Source: Tipula vernalis
Lineage: Eukaryota; Arthropoda; Insecta; Diptera; Tipulidae
Length of the DNA stretch: 64,000 nt
Assembly: GCA_958295665.1 (NCBI GenBank)
Contig: OY282558.1
Span: forward strand, 330,247,106-330,311,105
Reading direction: 5' to 3'
Shown here: in pieces, positions 1 through 10,640 of the stretch
Position numbering within the stretch: the stretch's first letter is position 1
Layout of the letters: each line of letters starts with the position of its first letter
Translations under genes and position numbers: made by a program
Notes under the pieces: generated by a model
Seen by the model: only the letters and a program-made list of their open reading frames with translations
What the model was told of the DNA's origin: nothing
Databases searched by the model: none

Positions 1-1344
1 TATGTGACCGACCTTATCACATGCCCAACATTTGATTTTGCCGCTTCCATCTCGGTATCTTGGTGTTGACCGCTCGTTGTTTATGCTTGTATCGATTTCT
101 ACTCGGCGTATTTTCATTGACGGTTTGGTGATGGCTTGTGCAGTTTCATTTGTTAACGCACAAGCGATGGTTTCCGCAAAGGTTGCTTTAGGTGACAACA
201 TCACCGCCCTGCGTGTCTCTGGATCTCGAATGCCGTCAATGAATGCGTCAATTTTTAGCCTTTCCATATAATCGGCCGATGTACTGGTATGTGCTAGATG
301 TACTAATCGCTCGATTGCCGATGAAAATTCCTGTAGCGATTCTCCTCCCTTTTGATAGCGGCTTTTCAATTCCATACGAAAGATTTCCCGCTTGTGGTCA
401 CTGCCGTACTTCCGATCCAGCGCCTTTATAATTTCGAGATAACTGTTGCGATCTTTTTCCGGGATTGTTTGTAAGGCCTCCGCTGCTTCACCTTTAAGGG
501 CTACTATTAACGCTGCGACAAGATGTTCATCATTCCAACGGTTTTGATTGGCTGCCGTTTCAAATTGAAATTTGAAAATGCCGAAAGATGTTGTACCGTC
601 GAAGTTTGGTGGTTTTAACTTAACTGATTGAACGGTTTCTACCACTTGCGTCGTTGTTTCACTTGCTCTGACATCAATCAGCTCTTTCTCTAGACGTTGA
701 AACTTTTCTTCAACCTGTTGAATCTCCGTCTTAAATTCAGTTCTAACATGTTGAATTTCTGATTGTAAATCCGTCTGCAATTTCTCTATTTCACCATGAA
801 CATTTTTAGATAGTTCTAAAATTTTCTCGTCCATTTTCTTTTGACCTTCGGCAATTTCCCCCATCTGACGCTCTATAATTTGGTTTGACTCCTTAATTTC
901 GCCCAACTGTTGTTTCATTTCGTGTTTTATTTCCTGGTTAGACTGATTTTGTTGTTCCAACTGTCGCACATTTTGTTGTTCCATTTCATTTTTAATTTCT
1001 TGATTTGACTGCTCAATTTTCACCATTTGTCGTTCGTTTTGTTGTTTCATTAGACACATTTGTCCTGTCATTTGGTTCATAGCAGCTATTAACTGCGACA
1101 AATCGAAACTTCCAGAATGTTCTTGTGTCTTTTCGACCAACGGTTGTTTATCTTCTGCTTTCTGCTCTATGGTTGCTGCATCCGTTACTTTCTCTCCAAA
1201 ATCATGATGTTCCGCGTCCAGCCCTTCGTTCTGCATGGCCTCACGTAGTCGCGCTTGTAAAGCTGCTTTAGTACCATCAGTAGCCAAACCCCGTTTCTCT
1301 AGTTCTCTTTTTAATTCTGGAACTTTTAATTCGTTGAGAATCAT
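1..1344 (-). CDS. Gag polyprotein of a Ty3/gypsy-type retrotransposon, 3' end beyond window
   Basis: Reading the minus strand from the ATG at 1344 gives 448 open codons that run off the window edge. The N-terminus (about residues 3-38) resembles a SAP-type helix-extended-loop motif (LKRELEKRG followed by ALQARL), a feature seen at the start of many insect gypsy Gags. Residues ~95-235 are Gln/Glu/Lys-rich and heptad-like, probably a coiled coil. Residues ~243-400 match the retrotransposon capsid region (LKPPNFDG, then ALKGEAAEAL). The last residues open a CCHC zinc knuckle (C439, C442, H447; the final C lies outside). Gag would package element RNA in cytoplasmic particles. A primer site and an LTR lie just upstream, so this is the 5' end of an element pointing left. 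No stop or frameshift is seen, so it may be intact; Pol is not visible. Clade within Ty3/gypsy is inferred only. Confidence 0.85.
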   Translation of the reverse strand, partial: MILNELKVPELKRELEKRGLATDGTKAALQARLREAMQNEGLDAEHHDFGEKVTDAATIEQKAEDKQPLVEKTQEHSGSFDLSQLIAAMNQMTGQMCLMKQQNERQMVKIEQSNQEIKNEMEQQNVRQLEQQNQSNQEIKHEMKQQLGEIKESNQIIERQMGEIAEGQKKMDEKILELSKNVHGEIEKLQTDLQSEIQHVRTEFKTEIQQVEEKFQRLEKELIDVRASETTTQVVETVQSVKLKPPNFDGTTSFGIFKFQFETAANQNRWNDEHLVAALIVALKGEAAEALQTIPEKDRNSYLEIIKALDRKYGSDHKREIFRMELKSRYQKGGESLQEFSSAIERLVHLAHTSTSADYMERLKIDAFIDGIRDPETRRAVMLSPKATFAETIACALTNETAQAITKPSMKIRRVEIDTSINNERSTPRYRDGSGKIKCWACDKVGHI

Positions 1345-1367
1345 TTTCTTTTTCTTTTTTATTCACA

Positions 1368-1385
1368 ATCCCACCGCTGTCACCA
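1368..1385 (-). promoter_or_regulatory. Primer binding site of the gypsy-type element
   Basis: The plus strand reads AATCCCACCGCTGTCACCA here, which looks like the 3' end of a tRNA with its CCA (Leu- or Ser-like acceptor). The minus strand is therefore a primer binding site starting TGGTGACAGCGG, three bases inside the LTR end. tRNA identity is not certain. Confidence 0.6.
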
Positions 1386-1388
1386 AAT

Positions 1389-1794
1389 TGTTACGTTTTT
1401 GCCTTGTCAATCAAGGTTCGTATCACTGGATTGTGAATAATACAAACTCAATTCAATTTATCACCAACGAATTTTTTTATATCACAAAATTTATTACAAC
1501 ACAGTTTATCAATAAAAATTCACAAAATCACTTTATATATATTATTCTTAAATTTTACTGATCACTTTTACTTTATTTATCGCACTACAACACTTTTTAA
1601 ATCACTTTTTAATTCTTTTTAATCTTTATACTATCGCGTACCAAATATTACTAATAATCTTACAAGTTTACACTATCGCGTTCCAAATACTAATAATCCA
1701 ATTCGATCTTGTTCGCCTTTTTATATACACAAACCAAGCTTCTCGAAAGTTCACGACTTTTCCAGTTGGAATAGCGTAGAAACATTACATAACA
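1389..1794 (-). repeat. 5' LTR of the gypsy-type element
   Basis: On the minus strand the segment starts TGTTATGT and ends CGTAACA, a TG...CA LTR with short imperfect inverted ends, and lies directly upstream of the primer site and gag. It holds a TATA box (TATATAAAAAGGCG, near 1715-1728 on the minus strand). The partner LTR is outside the window, so the boundary at 1794 rests on the TG end and the length (406 bp), not on a second copy. Confidence 0.65.
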
Positions 1795-2278
1795 ATTTTT
1801 ATCATGGAAAATTCCATTTAGTACAGTAAACATTGAGCTATTAGTTTTACTTATTCTATTACACACTAGGTGTCACCGTCACAATATGTTGAAATTCAAA
1901 CATTTATGAAAGTTTTTCAGAAGTCATAATAAAGAATTTGTAACGTTTTCATTTAAAAATTTGTATTAGGAAAAAAAAGGGATTTCCTATATGTTTTGTG
2001 TGTTTTACTATGAAAAGTTTCGTTTTTTCCTCGTTTCTAATTCCCTTATAAAAGCTCAGATTTTTTGATTATGGCTCTATAAAATACAGGGTGCTCTGAC
2101 GATGCTTGATCAGAAAATTTGACATACAACCTATGGCTACTTCAGTACTTACTATTTACTATGACATAGGTCGAAATGCAATTAAGCACACAAGTAGAAA
2201 AACGCTAATTAATTTTAATTCATTTATTTTTTTTTTCAATTGAATTCATTTATTTTATTCATTTTAAATGTAACGCAT
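1795..2278. other. Unassigned AT-rich spacer
   Basis: Spacer between the gypsy LTR and the broken transposase-like gene. AT-rich with short A/T runs. I see no coding, repeat or RNA signal. Confidence 0.5.
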
Positions 2279-4441
2279 TTATTTGTATGTTAACGAATCA
2301 TAAAAAGAATGATAATCCTTTGGAATTAGGTTTTTAAGTTCTTGTAAATGCCCAAATTTTGTAGCCTCAATAGCAGAAGGCCCCGAGTAAAGGCTAAGAT
2401 GGCGTAAGCCCAAGGCATCTATTCGTTTAGGACGCGCGGGCAAAGGCATCCAGTCTTCTACAAAATCAATTTTGTAATTAATTACGCCTTCTGGAGTATA
2501 CTAATAAGCAACAACATCATTAACGCAGGGATCACCAATTTTGTTTCCAGGTCGAATGCTTTTGTAAAATATTGGTTCAAATTTAAAAAAAATCAGTATG
2601 TTGACAATAAACGGTTTCATATGGTCAGGGATTCTGCCTGGCGGATTGTATGATAGGCAAATAATCTGCTGGAACATACAACTCTCGTCTCTTACCTAGC
2701 TTTTTCTCGATCGTGGCATGAATTGAATCCACTTTCATTTGCGTATGACCCACCGCTAAGTATTTCTGTTCAATTAAAAGGTTATTTCTAATACTTAGTT
2801 CTAGAAGAGCATTAGACAATTTAACGTTTCTATTCTGATAGCCACATCCATCGCTCCAAATTATCAGATGATTAGGGTTTTTGCTTTCTATTTCCTTTTG
2901 CAAGTAATTTGTGGCGATCGACGTAAACACGTCACTTTCAAGTCCTCCACTTGCTTCGTGCCATACATAGCACACGACATCTTTACTGCACAAATTGTAG
3001 TATATAAAATTGTGTACCTTCAATTTTGTTTTGAAGTAATTTGCAGCGGCATTTAGCCGAGTAGAACAGCTTGCAAATCGACCGTGTATGTTAGCATACT
3101 TGGGCAATCTGTAGATAGGGTTTTGTCCTTTTCTTTTTCTGACCGTGCTTTGTTTTTCTTCGGAATGTGTTTTTGGAAAGTTTCTTCATCAAGGCTAGGT
3201 TTTTATGCAGAGTGCATTCATTGCACTGGTCTTTTTTAGGAGAGTAAATATCTATATTTAACTTTTTCACCACATTAAGGAAAGTTTTCCATGATGCTGA
3301 TTGGATGCTTTCATTTCGGCACTTTTCCAAGTAATCTCTGTGCATTTCCCTTAAACTATTCCAAGTAGGCTCTAGATAAAGTTTACTAGATGATGATCTA
3401 CAATAGTGGCTTTCAACCTTTGGCAACGAATTCAAAAATTCCTTAACATTCTTTACAACAGCTGCAGATCTTTCGCTATTTGACGTACTACTGACTTCGG
3501 TTTCTAGGGGTCTTGAAGGGCTAGTACGACATTCACCATCTAATACCCATGAACGGACTGTTTTTTCAGCGATCCCAAACGTACTTAGAAACATTTGTTT
3601 ACAAACGCGTAATTTTGCTTTATTATTTATACCTTCGTGCATATTCAAGTAAAATTTAAATCCAATTTTCTTCCTCGAGCTTTGGGAATCCGAATCATTT
3701 CTCCTATGTTGTGGACGCTCTTGAAACACACATCCTGCGACATTAACTTTTTTGGCTTTCCACGACGCTAATTTCCAAAAAGCTGCAAAATTGATTTGCG
3801 ATCCTCCTCGCTTATCGTAGAGCATTTGAGCAATTTGTTTTGGACCACCTTTTGATGTGCGTCTTACATGCCCGTTACATCTTGTTCGAAGAGATTTCTC
3901 CTCCTTTCGTTCTGTTTGTTCATATTTTCCAAACACGTTTTTCTTAAAACCGGTGTATCTTTTCCCTTAAGTCGCAATTGCGCATTCTTTTGTCGCTTCC
4001 ATTGAGTTTGGTCAGCTTGGCCTTTACGCTTTCTTGCAACGGTTCGATCCTCTCCATTTGATGAAACAACTTCCTCTGCTTCTGTTGCTATTTCGACTTC
4101 TGTTTCTATCTCGACTTCTATTGATAAGTCCTCGTCCTTTGTGGTTTCTTCAAGCTCTGATGGTTCATATAATTCGTCTGATCCCGAATGAAATCAGCTT
4201 CCGCTTGATCCTGATTATCAAGTGGCGTAATACAATTTTGAGCAATTGGCACAAAGTCAATCATTTTGCCTTCTGCAGTTTCGGTACGTCGGATAGGCAA
4301 GCATTGCGTAGGAATGGCCCGTGGTTGCTCTTCATGTTCAAGCTGTGATTGCGGAGTAACGCTTTTTACGGGTGTTTTCTCTTTTTCTACATTAGTGCGA
4401 GCTAGCTGCATTAAGAGATAGCCTCTACTTCCCTCAAACAT
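2279..4441 (-). pseudogene. Frameshifted gene of an uncharacterised arthropod transposase-like family (DUF7869-like)
   Basis: Minus-strand coding pieces follow each other in the order of one protein but in several frames: an acidic N-terminal part (4441 to ~4185), a basic part with RKRKGQADQTQW (~4185-3940), a 281-codon body (3936-3091) with FWKLASW, KTVRSWVLDGE and a QCNEC...HK pair of cysteines, then 3107-2625 with YFKTKL..HNF, CYVWHEASGG, WSDGCGYQNRN and GHTQMKVDSIHATIE, and a C-terminal tail (~2620-2279) ending KDYHSFYDSL. This layout belongs to a multi-copy arthropod family of unknown function, which I relate to DUF7869 by memory of its motifs. The Asp in WSDG and the Asp in VDSIH would fit an RNase H-like transposase core, but that is inference. 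At least four frame changes and one in-frame stop mean it is dead. A GT-AAGA donor-like site upstream (~4470, minus) could mark an old 5' exon. Confidence 0.6.
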
Positions 4442-4919
4442 TTTCAGTCTACCATTAATCTCTAGTTCTTACCTGTGAACGAGGAAATTATCTTTATGGA
4501 TTGCTAATGCAATAAGTCGTATGTCGATAAAAATGATTAATAGGTGAATATTGAAAATTAAGTAGCGTAATTTCTTAAAAAGACGCCTGAAAAAAGTTCA
4601 CTTTATTTTTGATATCATAATAATGTAGTAGACAGAATTTAAACTACTCTAAAAAAAAAAAATAAGAAATTATATAAAAAAGCTAGGTTAGGTTAGGGGA
4701 CTGATTGCCGAAAAATGTTAGGCATAATCTTTTAATGAAGCAAAATAATTTATTTACGGTTTAAATTTATAGATACTAATGTAATTAATACTTACGTTAA
4801 ATTTTATAATAAATGTGCACATATTTACTTAGAATTACACCAAACTGCACTAAATTACACGCGAATGCGCCGACACGTTCTATCGCAGTTTGACATAAGA
4901 CTTAATAAACACATATCGC
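4442..4919. other. Spacer with a short TTAGG-type run
   Basis: AT-rich. The only notable item is AGGTTAGGTTAGGGG near 4684-4698, three copies of the insect telomere-like TTAGG unit. No gene seen. Confidence 0.4.
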
Positions 4920-5480
4920 CATTTTTGTTTGTTTCGTGGTCAAGGCTTTCCTTATGGAAATTGTGGCAGAGCTTTCAACACAATCATTTCTCGCTGCTCT
5001 TCGCCGTTTTATATCTTGTCGTGGTAATTGCGCTTATTTATACTCGGATAACGCCACAAGCTTTATTTGTGCTCGAACCGAACGGAAGGAGTCTGAAATG
5101 TATCAAAACGACGATTTTAGATTTGGTTCCGACAAAGGAATAGAATGGCAAACCATTTCTCCCAGATCACCTCATTTTGGTGGCTAGTAGGAGGCACCCG
5201 TCAAGAGTGTCAAATTCCATTTAAAGCGCATAATGGATAAATTGACGTACCTAACTTATGAGTTTCATACGCTGCTGACTCCAGTTGAGGCATGTCTCAA
5301 CTCACGTCCTGTATCTCCTGTTTCAAATGATCTAACTCTTACCCAGAACCTTCACTTGACCTGATGAAATTAAACAGCAATTTTGGTTACGCTGGTCGAA
5401 TGATTATTTTTGTCAATTACAAAGTTATCGTAAATGGTTCGATCACACAACTAAAATAAAGATTGAAGTGAGGGCTGATT
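4920..5480 (+). pseudogene. BEL/Pao integrase remnant
   Basis: Plus-strand translation in two frames matches the BEL/Pao integrase core: MEIVAELSTQSFLAALRRF, then YSDNATSFICA (second catalytic Asp region, compare ISDNGTNFVGA in the intact BEL at 18.6-25.9 kb), then SPHFGG, VKSVKFHLKR and CLNSRP. A tail like FWLRWSNDYFCQLQSYRKW resembles the C-terminal domain after the integrase. Integrase would join element cDNA to chromosomes. The Trp-Glu-containing motif is altered and there are stops and frameshifts, so this is an old fragment; gag, protease and RT are missing. It differs clearly from the intact BEL copy, so it is a separate family. Confidence 0.75.
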
Positions 5481-5829
5481 GAATGAATAAGTGTCAGTGT
5501 TTGTTGTAAGTCTGTTTATCGAACGAATGGTCACGTTATCGAAATTATTTTAAAATTCAATAATTATTAGCGAATTAAGTAATTAATGTATTTAAGAAAA
5601 AAATAGAAACTTTATAAATTTTTTATATTTATTTTGAACATGTAACTTACCATCTAAAAATATATTTAGTTAAGAAATAAATAATATACACTCCGTTACA
5701 ACAGATTAAATCCACCAAAGGAAAAAATGGGAATTCCCGATATTCATCTCTTTTGGATTATATGGCTATTTCTTTTTCTATACTGAGAGGTAGATAATTT
5801 CATCATTAATCAAATGGAAGAATAGGATA
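5481..5829. other. Unassigned spacer
   Basis: AT-rich stretch between the BEL and copia fragments. No coding or repeat signal identified. Confidence 0.4.
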
Positions 5830-6612
5830 CGGCAAACAAGAAACCTACAGATATATCTGAAATTTGGCATCGTCGAATGGGCCATTTAAACAAGAGAAAT
5901 TTACAGGAATCTCAACACGATAAAGCGATTAATGGGTTAAATCTCAAAAAGGTCAACGAAAAATTCGATTGTGAAGCTTGTTTATCATGAAAAATGACGA
6001 AAAATCCTTTCTCAAAAAAGTCGAATCATGAAACGGAATTATTAGAAATAATTCATAGCGATGTGTGCGGTCCTATGCGCACTGAATCGAATGGGAAAGC
6101 GAGATACGTAATTACCTTCATCGATGAGTATTCGATATAGTGCGAAATAAAATTCATCAAAACAAAAGATGAAGTTTTAAAAACATTCAAAGCGTTTAGG
6201 GAAGCGCGGAGAATCAAACCGAAATAAAATATATACAATCGGATAACGGTAAGGAATACGAGAACAATAAATTCGAGAAAAAATGGTATCGAAAGACGGC
6301 TCACGGTTCCATATAATCCAGAACAAAATGGGGTGGCTGAACTGTAGCGTTATCGTCTACCGAAGCTGAATACAACGCACTCACAAAAGCTACAAAAGAG
6401 GCCATATTGATAAAAATGTTAAGAATTTCGAGACGATCATTGTGATTCAAACTAAAAATTACACCAATTACAAATAATTTTAAAATATGGTATTGCAGAA
6501 CCAATGATTGAAGGACCAAATGTATTATCTAACCTTAAAATGAATTTTACGTGAAATGGAAGAGAATATTAGAACAGTTGACACAAGTACCAAGTAAACT
6601 ATTGTATAATTA
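5830..6612 (+). pseudogene. Copia (Ty1-type) Pol remnant with internal deletion
   Basis: Pieces in order on the plus strand: the pre-integrase zinc region (IWHRRMGHLNKRNL, then FDCEAC), the integrase core (LEIIHSDVCGPMRTESNGKARY, with a FIDEYS piece, and QSDNGKEYENN for the second Asp), and VPYNPEQNGVAE. It then jumps directly to the RNase H end (ALSSTEAEYNALTKATKEA), so the whole reverse transcriptase and most of RNase H are missing. Several stops and frame changes are present. Copia elements copy RNA into DNA and integrate; this one cannot. The direct join from integrase to the RNase H tail shows a single internal deletion. No LTRs were found. Confidence 0.8.
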
Positions 6613-7009
6613 AAATAAATTTTAACGCAATTATGAAGATTTCTAAAGCAGTATTTGCATTAAAAAAATGTTTAATAAAACTATTAAACATTTTAAAGCA
6701 ACCTGCTCAAATTGAAAAATTATACCAATATAAAATTCGCTAAAATATGCGAACTTAAATGTACATATGAATAATAAATGTGTGTTTTCCTTTACTCAAA
6801 TAAAATTCGCTAAATCAAACCGATTAATTGACAAATAAAATAATTGTGTTTTCTGAATTCGAAAATGTATATTATGGTAAAGGTAAGCTTTTCAGTTCTA
6901 AATTTATAATTTATTACCTTAGATGACGACTATAAAGTGAAGTAGCCCGCCAATGGAGAGATGAATGTTTTTTTTTTTAAAGTAAACTGCTCTCTGAGAT
7001 TTCGACCCC
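6613..7009. other. Spacer with a small direct repeat
   Basis: Contains two copies of ATAAAATTCGCTAAA (about 6730 and 6799), each followed by AT-rich sequence; may be the remnant of an LTR or a MITE. Nothing else seen. Confidence 0.35.
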
Positions 7010-7400
7010 CCACAAGGCACCAAAAACCAAGACCAAATGACCAAATATATATATTGTTGCATCAATCGTAAAACAAGATCTTTTGTTTTTGACGATACCT
7101 CTGGGTTACTTTGTTTTCTCTGATAAATTTCAATATTTAGGACATATTCATCCTGCGTAGTAAGTTCATATAGTTGGTTTTTTCCCTTTTATATATTGCC
7201 GAAAACTCAGACGAACACGAAACAATAAAAGAGATTCGTCCAGTGAAAGTGCTTTAAATGGTGAAAATGCAGCTTGAAAATTAGCAAGAATTGGCTTTAG
7301 GAGAGGATAGATTTTTTTCAATTTTTCCGTATTCTCTGGTGGAAAGACAGCTCTTTTGATTTTACAGTCAAAATAGCGTCAATGTATGTCTTACTTTGTT
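7010..7400 (-). pseudogene. piggyBac-type transposase fragment
   Basis: Minus-strand translation gives LSLDESLLLFRVRLSFRQYI, which matches the conserved piggyBac block containing the first catalytic Asp, and, after a frameshift near 7165, TTQDEYVLNIEIYQRKQ and SKTKDLVLRLMQQY, matching the following block. piggyBac transposases cut and paste at TTAA. About 120 codons of a ~550-600-residue protein remain. No TTAA-flanked inverted ends were located. The assignment rests on order and spacing of these blocks. Confidence 0.65.
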
Positions 7401-7932
7401 CACCGGATTTGCCATGACCATTCACAAAAGTCTAAATATGGAATCTTCACCAAATTGCCGTGTATGAGTAATGATCTATTTTGAAGCGTACAGGGCCGCC
7501 AGTTTAGATGATTAGTTTAACAGAACTGTAGTTTGCTTAAGCTCACCGAAACATGCCTATAATTAAGTGGTTTGTATTTTTCTTTGTCAAGAAATAAATT
7601 TCAATTTTTAATTTAAAAATTAGCGTCGGTAAGGTTCGTCCTCCAAACCCAATATAGAAAAACTTATTGACTTTTTAAACCTAAAATGTAATGCAATTTA
7701 AATACTGAGCGAGCGGCAACCGCCCGTCTGCAATGGCTTTTTAGGCCCATCGAAGGGGCTTGAAATGATTCAATGGATACTTATACATAAAGGTTTCCGC
7801 ATAATACTTTTGCGTGTTGAGCGTGAACTCGCCCGTTCTTTTAAGTGTGTAAATCCTCTAAAACTACTAAGGCTTAGCGCAATTCGCGACTTATTTCAAA
7901 TATGACTATTTCAAATATGATTAATAATGAAT
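7401..7932. other. Unassigned spacer
   Basis: Partly GC-richer (about 7690-7900) than the surroundings but with no recognisable coding sequence in either strand. Confidence 0.35.
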
Positions 7933-7934
7933 TA

Positions 7935-7995
7935 CAGTAGAATCCCTTTTATCTGGAACGATTAGGACCGGAGCAATTGCGGATAACGGATTTTT
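7935..7995 (-). repeat. Terminal inverted repeat of a Tigger/pogo-type element
   Basis: CAGTAGAATCCCTTTTATCT preceded by TA (7933-7934) has the form of Tigger/pogo ends, which start CAGT and lie next to a TA target. It sits ~250 bp from the end of the minus-strand transposase remnant, as expected. The partner end was not found. Confidence 0.6.
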
Positions 7996-8239
7996 TTAGA
8001 ATTCCATAGTAAAACATAGTAAAATTTTTAGTACTTCAGTGTTATTTACTATTTTCTTTAATTATTTTTACATTTTTACAGACGAGTATAAATCATTTAA
8101 TTCAAAAAATAAGCAAAATTTCATAAACCCTTGATCAGTTTTTAAGACGATAGTTAACGGGTGGTTGAAAAATTGATCCAGTGGTTGATAAATTGTTGAT
8201 TTTTCTAAGTAACCTATTATTTTACTGGAGCACTCATAG

Positions 8240-9380
8240 TTCATTTCTCACTTTTCTGGAAGTGGGTATTTGAATCATTAGAGTCACTATCACTCTTTAA
8301 TTCTTGATCAGTGAGATTTGCATGAACGGGTTCATCACAATTAAGCCAATTGACAACATCTTCCCGAGTGAACGCATCATTGTTGCAGGCAACACAAACT
8401 AAGTCGTCGATTGACTCTTCGGCGGTTCACCGCCTGCTTCTCTATGTTATTCCAGATCAGGCCATATATTGTACCAGCTTATTGTAATACTGTCGGAGTC
8501 ATTGCATTCCAAGCTCGAAAAACACACCAAAAAAAATCTTTAATATTAAAAGCTTTTTGAAGATTAAGAATGATTTCACTAGTATCGATACTGGTAATTT
8601 TGCGTATCATTTCTTTACTATAATGACATTTTAATCTCCGTATCATCCATGAAGTACAATTTGGCGCTTGGATACGTTACGATTTTCATCAAAATGGGCC
8701 GGGCAATTGTATGGTACTAAAATTATTCTCGGAGAACCAAAATTTTCACAATTGCCACGAGCTTCTCGTACGAAGTGGTTTTCAAACTAATCGATGGTCA
8801 TATCTTTTGTAATCCAGGCTCTTTTGCATGCTTTCTATACAACTGGAAACTGACGGATCCCTTTCAAGGTTCGCGGTTTGGCAATTTTGCCAATGCCAAC
8901 AGTTTCCATTTACAGGTACCGGTGGCATTTGAACGAACTAAGAGTGTTAGCCTCTCCTTTACTACTTTTATTCCTGTTGTTCCCACCTCATCGGATGTTA
9001 CCAAGGTTTTGAGCGGTTTGTTCAGTTGTTACATTTTTATTGGTTATTCATTTTGAAAACCTATCCACGAATAAAGTAGCTGCAACGTCATCCGCAAACT
9101 GTCGCTCTCCAACAATATTGTTTCGAATTCCATGTCTTTTTTTAAATTTGTCTAGCCAGCCTAACGAATAAGTACAATCCGATGTAAGTTTTTGCTCTTT
9201 ATGAAAATATTTTGCGTTGCCTCTCCAATTATTATTCGGCATTTAATTGGAACTCCATCGGCGCGGCACTGTTTAAACCACATGTATAGCTGTATCCATT
9301 GTAGAGTTTTCGGCTGCAAGAAGCGTCTTTATCTCAGTCATACATTTTATAGTATAGGGCTTACCCGTTCCCGGACCGTT
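8240..9380 (-). pseudogene. Tigger/pogo-superfamily transposase remnant
   Basis: Reading the minus strand from ~9360: IQLYMWFKQCRADGVPIK and AKYFHKEQKL..SDCTYSLGWLDKFKKRHGI, a CENP-B-type helix-turn-helix DNA-binding region, then ADDVAATLFVDRFSK. After a gap come pieces of the DDE core: TTLVTSDEVGTTGIKVVKERLTLLV.SNATGTCKWKLLA, KAWITKDM-like and SPRIILVLYNCPAH-like segments, read through several frames. This is the pogo/Tigger/jerky family, cut-and-paste transposases inserting at TA. Stops and frameshifts and the loss of the link between the DNA-binding and catalytic parts make it inactive. The TIR at 7935 supports the assignment. Confidence 0.75.
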
Positions 9381-10094
9381 TACATTCCCGGGAAACGGGA
9401 TTGTGATTTTCTGATTCCCGAGAATTTTCGCGATTCGGTACAGTTTTTATCCGATTCTTCATTATGTTTGTAATATTAAAATTCAGACGATTTTAAATTT
9501 TAGTTCGAGAGATGGAAAAACAAGGCAAAACTAGTTATGATCTAATCACTCAATCGGCGGATTTCGTTCTCCCATGATAGGAAATCTATATGAATCTGGG
9601 ATAGAATTAAATCCAAATATATTGGTTCTGATGGAAGATATCCTGTAATTTTAGGTAAAACGAGAAATTGAAGATTTCTTGAAATATTCCGACACACAAG
9701 ACTTTATATTCAGATCAACTGTGTGCCGCATGTGAATTTTATTCTGATTTATACCAGCTACAGGTATGAACAGATTTGTTTTTCGTAGCTTCAAAATTTG
9801 GCAGATGTGCTCAGCTATGAAATTGGACTAAGAACCACCGCCAAAAAAAGCTCTGTATAACTGTAACTGTTTATTAGTGATTATGTTAGTTAAGCTTACA
9901 TCATTTTTAGCAGAAACATGACCTACGACATGTACATTATTAGCTTGTGGCTGTAAACTAAGTTGACAATTTTTACTATTCGAATATGAATCGTTCTTCT
10001 ACCCCTAAATTCGGATAATCCGAACATTGCCAAATGTAAATAATCTGAGTACTAAATATGTTGGTTATTTTTTAAATTAGATATGAAACAATGT
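9381..10094. other. Unassigned spacer
   Basis: Contains short inverted CCCGGGAAACGGGA-like motifs near 9390-9440 and otherwise AT-rich sequence. No gene identified. Confidence 0.35.
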
Positions 10095-10640
10095 GATTGC
10101 AGTGGACATTAAGAAAATCTTCAGACAGATCAAAATAGCCCACAAATTTCAAGATTTTCAACGAGACCTTTCGAGGTTTGAAACAAATAGGCCAAAGAGC
10201 AGTTATAGTTTAAAATCAACTTAAAAACATAATAGTAGAGGCAGTAGCTACGCAAAAGAAATTACCAAACCTTCTTGCCGGTGGCGGTTTCAATCTCAGT
10301 AAATGGTGCAGCAACGAAAAAGCAATATTAGAAGAACTTACCGAAAACCCGAGAGAAACTGTACATAAAATAGAATTTCAAGATACAGTCAAAATACGAG
10401 GGGTCCTCTGGAACTCTTCAATAGATACTTTTCAATTAAAAGTTTCTTTGCCAGAAGCTAATCTTATCAGAGGCATCAAAGCTTTTCAATTCGCTAGAAT
10501 GGTTAACACCAGTGCTGATCCAGACGAAAATTTTTCTAAAAGATTTATGGCCTTCTGGTGTAGGATGGCATGAAGAACTGCATATAAATCTTGCAAACAG
10601 ATGGTTAAACTACAAAATTACCACAGTTATATACCTAAAA
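10095..10640 (+). pseudogene. BEL/Pao reverse-transcriptase remnant
   Basis: Plus-strand pieces: VDIKKIFRQIKI...QDFQRDL, equivalent to the first catalytic Asp block of the RT (SSDVEKMYRQV in the intact element at 18.6-25.9 kb); then, after a deletion that removes the YVDD block, LLAGGGFNLSKWCSNEKAILEEL, VKIRGVLWNSSIDTFQLKV and a piece like the following connection domain. The order and motifs match Pao-type RT. The loss of YVDD and frame changes make it non-functional. It is more diverged from the intact BEL than the integrase fragment at 4.9 kb, so it probably stems from yet another family. Confidence 0.7.

Noticed and set aside
1235..1561. Plus-strand 108-codon frame
   Set aside because: Antisense of the gag start, primer site and LTR of the gypsy-type element.
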